This document shows, piece after piece, positions 55,831 through 64,000 of a stretch of 64,000 nt of DNA (positions are counted from its first letter, which is position 1; the number at the start of each line of letters is the position of its first letter). The stretch is taken from assembly GCA_030686995.1 (NCBI GenBank), contig CM060697.1:100020147-100084146 (forward strand), in the 5' to 3' direction. The notes beneath the pieces are model-generated. The model did no database searches. It had not been told where the DNA came from and saw only the letters and a list, made by a program, of their open reading frames with translations. Both the position numbers and the translations under genes were made by a program. This DNA is from Artemisia argyi. Its lineage: Eukaryota > Streptophyta > Magnoliopsida > Asterales > Asteraceae.

Positions 55831-57303
55831 TTAGAGGGATAGTAGCATCATCACAAAGAGCCCAAACCCGAGTATAGAACCAGCAGTCATCTTTAGTGTT
55901 ATAGCTGATGAGGGTGGGTCTGCGGTCTCACTGCTAATAGGAGGTGGTGGTGAACTACCGCTGGGATCATTTGCTGGTGGAGTGGGGGATGAAGGAGGGG
56001 ATGTTGGTGTTGGTGTTGGTGTTGGTGTTGGTGTTGGGGATGGCGGAGTGGTTTGGGGTGGTTGTGATGGTGTTGGGGATGGCGGAGTGGTTTGGAGTGT
56101 TGGGGATGGTGTTGGGGCTGGAGGAGGGGTGCTTTGTGGTGGTGGTGGTGTTGAGGCTGGAGGAGGGGCGCTTTGTGGTGGTGGTGGGGATGGTGTTGAT
56201 GAGACATCGATCTGAACCTTCATTCCTTGACTACAATGTATTCCTCGGCCACAGATAAAATAACGGCTTCCTTCAGCAGTTAGTGGGAATCTAGCAGGAC
56301 TTGTAACAGTCGTTGAAATTGGAGACCCGAGTCCACATGAATCATAGTTTTCCCTAGTGACTTCAAGAACATCATGAGTAGATGTAAACTGGAAATCTAC
56401 AAAAATTTAAGATTAATGTTAGAAAGGGTTGGAAATGTTAACAGTATTTTAATTGTGCCACCAAAGAGATAGGAATGCTTAGTCATGTATTAGTTGTGTA
56501 TTTGTTGTATATTAAATGTGATCAGAGGGTAATTCCAATTTACCCTAAATAGATGTAGGATAATCATGTATATGTACGGGGTATCATTCTTGTTTCATCA
56601 ATGAATAAACATCTTATCTCTTACAGGAAAGTTTTCATAGAAAAGAAAGAACACACCATTTTGTTTTGTTTTGTTTTTTTTTTTTTTTTTTTTTTTCTGA
56701 TCTTTGATATGGTAATGCACACATTGGTATAAAAGTAGAGATGTAAAAATGAACAGTATGGTGGGTTGTGCGAGTGCAACGAGCTTGGATTGAGACAACT
56801 TATTTCGAGTAGGGGTCAAAAAGGCGAGTTTGCCCCACAAACACCTTTCCTTTTGATTTTTGCAAATTATTAATGAGTAATTCATGATTACAAGAACACT
56901 GGAAATGGTAAGTTTGACGTAAAATGATTTAGGATGTTGTATATTATGACTATAAAGTATAGGCTGCTTTGGATGCCTTTCAGCTCGTTCCCCCCTTTAG
57001 CAAATATTTACTATTTTACGCGTTCAAGATAATGCAATTCGACCCATTTATATGTAAATTGTTCAAAACTGCTAGTATTAGTAAAAAATCTTGGATTTGT
57101 AAGTGCCTGCAAGGCTAAAATCTGTTACCTAAATTATCGCCTACTGAAAATATTTGGGATGAAGCCCATGATGACAAATCAGTAGACAAGTCCCACCCTC
57201 CATTTGGACTTCCAACAGTGTGATCCACTGCCACCGCCAAATCCACAAGCATCGCTGTAGCAGCAAACACCATTAGCATCTTCATAAGTGACACTCTAGC
57301 CAT
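55831..57303 (-). CDS. uclacyanin-like phytocyanin, GPI-anchored (intact)
   Basis: Exon 1 57303-57129 and exon 2 56396-55831 (intron GT at 57128, AG at 56397; phase 1) join to 741 bases, 246 residues. Signal peptide about residues 1-25 (MARVSLMKMLMVFAATAML), then the cupredoxin domain: VDHTVGSPNGGWDLSTDL, His ligand in STHDVLEV, Cys in YDSCG, and the ligand cluster CGRGIHC SQGM (Cys, His, Met). A proline/threonine-rich region (about residues 130-215, PPPPQSTPPP and PTPTPT units) with likely arabinogalactan modification is followed by a hydrophobic GPI-signal tail (SSAITLKMTAGSILGFGLFV). Blue copper proteins of this type are extracellular and membrane-anchored; the function is not known here. 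It is the only intact copy of six. Confidence 0.9.
56397..57128 (-). other. intron of the intact phytocyanin gene
   Basis: 732 bases, GT/AG. It holds a poly(T) stretch near 56665-56696 not seen in copy B. No other feature was recognised. Confidence 0.8.
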
Positions 57304-58112
57304 TAATTATTATATTTTCTAAACAAAAAGTGGCTGATTTTCAAGAAAGACTTGGTTATGATATCTGTTAGTGATGATAACCATCTATTTATGGATATAT
57401 TGGAAGAGAAGAATGAATCAAACTTAAATTGTTTATTGTTCTGAACATTCTCTGAACTTTTCATGGTGGTGATGTTTCTGTAGTTGAAAGATGTAGTAGC
57501 TGACTTTTGTAGTTACATATGAAATGTTCAGCTGACTTGGTTGGTTTTGTAGCTCTTCCATTTATTTACATACGATCAGTTGAGTTAGATTGTGATTTCG
57601 TCTTATGGAAGAAGACATTTAGGTAAAAGGGAAATAGGCCAAATGGGTGGAATTTCGTTCAGAGTGTATTAATAATGCTCATAGCTCGTAAATCGTCTTA
57701 TATTAAAAAGTTGGTTTATAGTTTGACAAGCATAATCATTTGAATTTTATCTAACTAATTAACTATTTATTCAAAACTGGACAAAAGAATGTATGCGGGT
57801 CAACCAGAGCCATTTAGACCAGTACTAGTATAATCTTGTTTCCAGCCACTACCCAATCCGTTCATTTTGAGACCTCTGGGATTATGTACATCTTTATCTA
57901 ATTGCTCAATATTCTAAGGCAAATTGCGATTATAATTTTACTCGTCTTCTATTTTTTTTCTTCATGTCAACTAAATCACAACCTATTTTTTAAAGATGAA
58001 TATCTTACAACTGCACAAACATTAAGATAAACGAAAGATACATAGTTTTATTTCAGGTGAGGGAAAAATGTATAGAATGAAAACATACGAAAACACTAGA
58101 ATGCATCATATA

Positions 58113-58774
58113 ATAGTTCTTAAAGGGATAGTAGCATCAAGGAGCCCGGACATGAGTATAGAACCAGCCGTCATCTTTAGTGTTATAGTCAGACCCGTGA
58201 CAGGAAGTGGTGGTGATCAGTGGTAGGACCATTGCCTGGTGGAGTTAAGGATGGAGGGGTGGTTTGTGGTGGTTCTGGTTTCGCTGTGAAACTACATCAA
58301 TAATGTACATTTATTCATTGGCTACAATGACCTCTATCAGCCCACAACTATAATCCCGGCTTCCTGCAGCCGTAAGTGGGATTGTAGTAAGGCTAGTAGC
58401 GGTTGTTGACATAGGATTTCCTGTTCCACAAGAACCGTAGTTTGCCTCAGTGACTTAAACTTTAAGAGCATCATGAGTTGATACATACTGACTGCCATAA
58501 AATGAAGATTAATGTTAGGATGGGCATCATTGCACACCTACTTGGAAACCATGGTATGCACATACGTACTATGAAAAATTTCAGTATTTGACCCATTTAA
58601 GTTAAAACACAACCCAAATCGACCAATTACAAATAAATGGGTCGAAACTGCTACTAGCGTAAATTATTGGGTCTGTCGGTGGCGGTCACTAACCAAGATA
58701 CTTTTGGGCAAAACTAAAGAGTGACAAAGACATTATACCGGTTACATAGATTATTGCCTACTGAAAATGTTTGA
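58113..58774 (-). pseudogene. phytocyanin pseudogene C', split by a copia element
   Basis: Exon 1 is cut at 58774 by the copia LTR: only the end of exon 1 (ATTGCCTACTGAAAATG) and its donor remain. Exon 2 (about 58490 down) is recognisable as STHD/PLTAAGSR-type and a GPI-like tail, but in mixed frames and with no open chain. The linker is shortened. Dead by several mutations and by the insertion. Confidence 0.75.
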
Positions 58775-58941
58775 TGTTAGAATCTGTAGTATGGTTGGGC
58801 CGAGCCCATTTGGGTAACATAGCTTAGTGTCTAAGCCACTGTGTCCTGTATATATATATCAATGTAAACTTATGTAATAGAGGTATCCATTTAATCCAAT
58901 ACACATCATTACCATTAATCCATTGTTCATTACCATTAACA
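58775..58941 (+). repeat. left LTR of a copia element (167 bp)
   Basis: Begins TGTTAGAATCTG and ends ACCATTAACA, followed at once by TGGTATCAGAGAGAGG, a Met-type primer site. A TATATATATATC run lies near 58851. It is short, as in the Ale/Retrofit group. No second LTR in the window. Confidence 0.75.
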
Positions 58942-58957
58942 TGGTATCAGAGAGAGG
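58942..58957 (+). promoter_or_regulatory. primer binding site of the copia element
   Basis: TGGTATCAGAGAGAGG follows the LTR directly; complementary to initiator tRNA-Met, as usual for plant copia elements. Confidence 0.8.
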
Positions 58958-59143
58958 TTATTAAGAATCAGAAAATTAGGGTTCGTTTGTGTTTGTACCA
59001 AGGGAGTTCATTCGACAAACGATTAACAACCATTTGTTTTAGTCATCTTCGTGGGAAGATTTCAGTCTTGTTTCATCTTCAATTTCAGTTTCATCCCGGT
59101 GAGATCAAGTTTATTTTAGACTTTCGTATTCAATCTGAATCTT

Positions 59144-60490
59144 GTGACGGTATTTGATATTATGATGAAATCAATTTTGATATTTGTTATGTTGATGATT
59201 TGGGGTTATGATACGGGGTTTGAGTTATTGTGTTATCTGAATTTAGATTTTATTCTTCGACCATTTTTGGTCATTTGCTTATTGATGACTCGTATGATAC
59301 GACTTCGAGTTATGATGTTCATCACTTTGGTATTCGGGTATTATGGGAAGAAGAAACATAGAAGGTCATATGCGTATTTTGCTGAATCCGGTAATTGCTT
59401 ATTCTCATCAGCAAATAAATGGTTTATTGATTCTGGTGCTTCAGATCACATGACAGGTAACCCAAATATTTTATCCGATTTTAATGCACATGCTTCCGCT
59501 TCTCATGTCACAATTGCTGATGGGTCTACAACAAAAGTCCTTGGATCGGGCACTGTTAATCTTAGCCCTTCTATTTCATTATCGTCGGTGTTAAGTCTTC
59601 CCAAATTTTCATTTAACCTATTATCTGTCAGTAAAATAACAAGCAATTTGCAGTGTAGTGTAAAGTTCTACCCTGATTATTGTATCTTCAAAGATCTCAA
59701 GACAAAGCGGGTCATTGGTAGAGGAAGAAAATCTGATGGTTTGTACATGTTTGAACCAGAGGTTTCAAAATCCTTAGTTGGACATAGCTCATCATCTCCA
59801 TTTGAAGCACATTGTCGTCTTGGCCACCCATCTCTTCAGAGTTTGAAGAAATTATGTCCTGAATTTTCACATTTATCATCTCTTAAGTGTGATTCTTGTG
59901 AGTTTGCTAAGCATCAGCGTGTTCATTTAAGCCCTCGAGTAAATAAGCGAGCAACATCCCCATTTGAGTTGGTCCATTTAGATGTGTGGGGTCCATGTCC
60001 TGTTACATCCAAATCTGGTTTTAAGTATTTTGTGACCTTTGTTGATGACTATTCCCGTGTTACTTGTCTTTATCTTATGAAGAATCGATCTGAAGTATTT
60101 ACACACTTTTGCTCATTTGTTGCTGAAATAAAAACACAATTCCATGTTAATGTTAAAACGTTACGGAGTGATAATGCGAAGGAATATTTTTCTGAGTCAT
60201 TTCAGTCATATATGCTTCAGCATGGAATTCTTCATGAGTCATCATGTGTTTACACACCAGCCCAAAACGGGGTGGCTGAACGCAAGAACCGCCATCTTCT
60301 TGAAGTTGCTCGTGCACTTTTGTTTCAAATGACTGTCCCTAAACCATTTTGGGCTAATGCGGTTTCAACGACTTGTTTTTTGATAAATCGCATGCCGTGT
60401 GCTGTTCTTGGTGGAAAATACCCTTACTCTGTTCTATTCCCTACAAAACCGCCGCCTGAAAGCACGTCAACTGGTCATTTCATCTCATGA
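59144..60490 (+). pseudogene. copia protease and integrase
   Basis: 448-residue open frame. After about 75 residues of low-complexity start (probably gag debris), the protease (WFIDSGASDHMTGN, keeping DSG), the FNLLSVSKI stretch, integrase HHCC (HCRLGHPSLQSLKKL, CDSCEFAKHQ), catalytic core (LDVWGPCPV, LRSDNAKEYF, PAQNGVAERKNRHL) and FWANAVSTTCFLINRMP. The D, D, E residues are present. The last part (PPPESTSTGHFIS) belongs to the inserted gypsy piece. Gag is missing, so the element cannot move alone. Confidence 0.85.
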
Positions 60491-63131
60491 ATCTTCACCT
60501 TTATAACACTTCAGAGACCTACGTTAACTGAACTTCGGGACGAAGTTCCCTTAAGGGGTAGAGACTGTCACAACTCATAAATTCTGGTCTTTTCCCAAAC
60601 TTTCACATTTACTATTCTTCGATCACTATTCATCATTTCACTATTCATCTTTTTCGGAGTCGGTTTGTGATTCTGAGAAGCGTTTTAAAATTTTACTATT
60701 CATAAAACACTATTCACCTCCGGAGAAAATTTGTCATTTATACGTGAGTTGCGTCATTTCTGTACATGTACGATTATCAACCTAATAAACGTTATCTTAT
60801 GAGCTATTATTTTGAATAATTATCCGACAATCCCAACTATGGTCCTAACACATTTTTATACTCATAATAATAATATAAAAATTATATTATTAATTTACCC
60901 GGTGTTTTGAAATCAATTACTATATTTTACGGTCGGAGCTTATAACTCCGTCGGTTTGCGATATTTCAACCCAATAATTATTTTAACACCCGATTCTCAT
61001 CAAGAATAATATTTTACAACTTTTACAACTTCGTCGTATTTTATTTCACCTCGGTAACATTTATTATTAGTTAAGTACCCGGTAACACCTAATACACCTC
61101 AAAACCACCAATACTTGCACCATGGGACAAGAACATTAATTGGCACACAAACCTCACCTTCCCTCCCCCTAAACCACGCCCCATGTTTCCCTCCTTGTCT
61201 AAATGCATTTATTTTTTTTAGCCTAAAATATCTACTACCAAATATATACTTCATTATCACTACACTTCTTCATTTAACACATCAATAAACTAGCAAAATT
61301 CTCTCTTCTTCCTTCCTTCTTTGGGGTGATCGGCCAAGAACAAAGAACACCAAGAAAACCATAAATTTTCCAAGATCAAGCCATTTTATTGTTCCTTTAA
61401 TGATTCTTGTTTGAGTTTTGAAATAAAAACTCAAGATTATCAAGTTTTCTTCATCTAAATCCACTAATCCTTGCTAGGTAAGTTGTCAAACTCTTTTTCA
61501 TGATTTCTTCAAGTTCTTTTCATGATTATATGTTTTCCATTCAAGATTTCATGCATATGCTAGCTTATACCACTTTATTTTATAAACTTTGTACAATAAC
61601 ACTCTTTAATCTTAGATCTATAATTTTAATTAATAACTTCAAGAGATCCACCAAGATTGGTGATGTTTAGGAACCCATGACACCCTAAGAAGGTGTATGG
61701 TAAGATTAGACTAGATTTGTGGTGATTGAAAGTGGTTTGGTTGAAGTTGAAACAAGTTTGAAACTAGGAAAATGATTTTTGAAACTATATAAATACCTAC
61801 TGTCCTTATTTTGAAAACGTGGGAAACTCAGTAACTCAGGGGATATTTTTGAACAAAGATTTAGAAAATACTTTCAAAAACGAAGCCGTGGGCGAAAGAA
61901 CGGATTAAAACGAGTTTATAACGAAGGAGATATGAATTTTTCAATATTAACGACGAAAACTATTTTTCTGAAAACTGCATGCTGTTTGACTGTTTTCGAC
62001 GTGCAAATAGAGACGTTAGACGTAACCTAATGGAACCGAGTTATCAAAAATATATTAGTATATACTAAAACGAATCCGTGGATATAAAGAACGAGGAAAA
62101 TGAACTTAAAACGACCAAGTTATACACGTTTTAAAGTCGTCAAACTATATATATATATATTTAGTCACTACTAGAAAAATAATATAACTACGTACTAAAT
62201 AATATATTTTCTAGATTCTCATTCAAGGAGTTATTTTTAACTAACGAAGTACGTACGACTCAAGGTTTATTTATGCGACTACTAGACGATATCTTAAGGT
62301 TTTCAAAACGAGGAATATAACACTAACGTTTTTATATACGATATATTACGACAAGTTTTTAATATTCTAGTTGGACTTATTTTTCTTAAGTATGGAAAAT
62401 ACTTTACTTTGACTATAACTAGTATTTTCAAGTTACGAGTGGTATAGGTATCATGTGCATGCATATTCTCTTCATCATTTCATGATCTAAGTAGATCATT
62501 ATCGTTCATATTAGGTTGCGGCAGATATTCGTTCCTTGTTGTCATTATCATTTCATCTCATAGTATCATCATTTCCAGGTGAGTCATAGCCCCTACTCTT
62601 TTAAATTGTTTTGTTAACTTTTTGGGGGAGAATACATGCTCGTTTTTACATGAATTACTACTTGACCTTTTGAACTTGACTTGACTTTTGAACTTGACTT
62701 AAACTTTTGACCCTAATGTACCGTACGTACTATGACCTAAAGTCTCGCCATTTTTGGTGGAGCGTGCAAAGTCTCACTTTATTGGTGGAGCGTTCTTAAC
62801 CCTAAAGTCTCGCCTTATTGGTGGAGCGTGCTAAGTCTCTCATGTTCGGAGCGTTCTTAATCGTATATAATAGTTGTATGATGTACTGTTCGTACATTCG
62901 CATTGTTCGACGCCTATTAGTAGTATGGATAGCGCTATTAGAGGTCGGCCAACCTCTCGTCCACCATGTTACGGGACGCATATTATTTAATTAGGGGCTT
63001 TGCATGGCATACATTATTATATATGTGGTGCTTATATTGTGACTTATTATTGACCACATGTGCTTGACTACCAGACATATAACTTTTGGCAGTGGGTTGT
63101 GAACACACAGGTTGCAAGTCTCTTATGGCGG
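60453..63131 (+). repeat. gypsy 3' end and long LTR inserted into the copia element
   Basis: After the copia frame comes a short gypsy tail with the purine tract (CCCTTAAGGGGTAGAGAC) and TGTCACAACTC at about 60569, the usual start of a plant gypsy LTR. The LTR runs to about 63130, with GGTGAGTCATAGCCCC near 62579 and repeated GTCTCGCC...TTGGTGGAGCGT motifs (62740-62850). The copia hinge resumes at 63132. It has no gypsy coding region and no second LTR; probably a truncated copy. Confidence 0.6.
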
Positions 63132-63713
63132 GATTTGCAACTGAGTGGATTTGCAAGTCTCTCAGTTAGAAGATGCATCAAACAATGTACCTAATGATGT
63201 ACCCATTACTGCACCTAGTGAGGTACATAGCGATTCTGATGCACCACCTTCTACCCCTGAACCTGATCTACCTATTGCACTTCGGAAAGGTAAGCGTACT
63301 TGTATGTATCCGGTTTCTACATTTATTTCTTATGGTGGGTTGTCTACCTCATCTCGTGCCTTCGTTGCAAACTTAGACTCGGTATTAATTCCGAAAACTG
63401 TTGGTGAAGCATTGGCCCATCCTGGATGGCGTGCCGCTATGATTGAAGAAATGAATGCCCTTGATCATAATGGTACATGGAGTTTAGTAGATTTACCTCT
63501 TCACAAGAAGCCAATAGGCTGTAAATGGGTGTTTAGTGTTAAAATGAATCCTGATGGTTATGTTGCTCGATTGAAGGCCCGTTTGGTAGCTAAGGGTTAT
63601 GCACAGACGTATGGCATTGATTACTCAGAGACTTTCTCACCGCTTGCCAAGATATCTTCTATTCATTTGTTTATTTCTTTAGCTGCAACTTACAATTGGG
63701 TACTTCAACAACT
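63132..63713 (+). pseudogene. copia reverse transcriptase start (second half)
   Basis: The hinge (PSEVHSDSDAPPSTPEPDLP) leads to the RT N-terminus: [53 protein letters not shown]. It breaks at VLQQL where the next element starts. No catalytic YVDD. The same element as 59144-60450, with a gypsy piece in between. Confidence 0.85.
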
Positions 63714-64000
63714 ATGTGGAAAACTAGAAGGGGGGGGGGGGGGGGTTGAATAGTTTTACGTCTTTTTAGTTTTATGAAAACTTAGTTGTTTAAAAGTCTT
63801 GTTTACTCTTAAAACTTTGATTCGATCTTATGTGAATTCAAGTCTTGAACAATATGAACAACTATATCAAAGTATGAGCAATAATAATAATGCAAACTAA
63901 GTATGTGAAATCAACACATGCATAATATAAACAATTATAGCTATATACGAGAGATAAGTAAGTAAACGTTTATTTTATAATCCTTAGTTATATTTTGTAT
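63714..64000 (+). repeat. start of another LTR element, cut by the window end
   Basis: TGTGGAAAACTAGAAGG followed by a run of 16 G's (63730-63745), then AT-rich DNA. The TG start and the abrupt break of the copia RT support an insertion here. No coding sequence is seen. The poly(G) run may vary in length. Confidence 0.45.

Larger units (their letters stand above)
53490..58774. repeat. phytocyanin segmental block, right copy
   Basis: Mirror of 4130-8215 in the same orientation and order (relic A', gene B', relic C'). The block differs by a LINE insert between A' and B', by missing the 4.5 kb MITE and by the absence of the tail duplication of B. These differences date the events after the block duplication. 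Confidence 0.75.
58775..63713 (+). mobile_element. Ty1/copia element (Ale-like), split by a gypsy LTR and truncated
   Basis: 5' LTR and primer site at 58775-58957, protease to integrase at 59144-60450, then a foreign piece to about 63131, then the copia hinge and RT start at 63132-63713. The gag region between 58958 and 59370 is mostly gone. At 63714 a new LTR-like sequence cuts the RT. Confidence 0.8.

Noticed and set aside
55944..56258. Val/Gly-rich + strand frames in the phytocyanin linker
   Set aside because: Antisense of the Pro/Thr-rich codons; low-complexity artefact.

Overview
This is nuclear DNA of a flowering plant. It has AT-rich intergenic DNA, spliced genes with plant introns, nested LTR retrotransposons, MITEs, and non-LTR insertions with poly(A) tails. 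The element types (a long-linker SIRE/Maximus-type copia, a chromovirus, an acidic gag relic) and the protein families look like Asteraceae, but that is an inference from recognised sequence style, not a database result. I saw no tRNA, rRNA, CRISPR array or prokaryotic signal.

Layout. (1) 1-4.0 kb: a complete five-exon bHLH transcription factor gene of the ILR3/bHLH105 (IVc, iron homeostasis) type on the + strand. (2) 4.1-8.3 kb: three decayed phytocyanin (uclacyanin-like) genes on the - strand. (3) 8.5-29.24 kb: a GATC-rich repeat and a copia relic, then a nest of retrotransposons. A small non-coding LTR element (left LTR about 9582-9835, right LTR 29046-29242) was hit by a gypsy chromovirus (9936-15677) and by a 12.2 kb copia element (15776-27938, perfect 5-bp target duplication CTCAT). 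(4) 29.5-30.75, 42.1-43.4 and 48.5-49.8 kb: three very similar intronless genes on the - strand for secreted, catalytically dead A1-family proteins (TAXI/EDGP/7S-globulin type). Two of them carry an older N-terminal relic of the same family just downstream. (5) Between and around these: LTR relics with clusters of short palindromes (GCCGCA near 37.5 kb, TGACGGCGTCA near 50.5 kb), a roughly 640-bp foldback element (31.1-31.7 kb), and copia and gypsy gag relics (45.0-47.4 kb). (6) 53.5-58.8 kb: a second phytocyanin block that mirrors the first, with one intact gene (55831-57303) and two pseudogenes, plus a LINE fragment. (7) 58.8-64 kb: a copia element inserted into a phytocyanin exon, itself split by a gypsy LTR and ended by another LTR.

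Host genes judged intact: the bHLH gene, three TAXI-like genes and one phytocyanin. The latter two families are secreted or wall-associated proteins that evolve by tandem and segmental duplication, and the window shows duplication, decay and transposon disruption together. The same MITE-like, SINE-like and LTR pieces recur, so paralogous flanks can be compared to find empty sites and date insertions relative to the duplications. No clearly new molecular system is proven. The best leads are the TAXI triplet with a relocated cysteine, the GC-AG intron in the bHLH gene, the TGACG-palindrome array, and the foldback element upstream of one TAXI gene.
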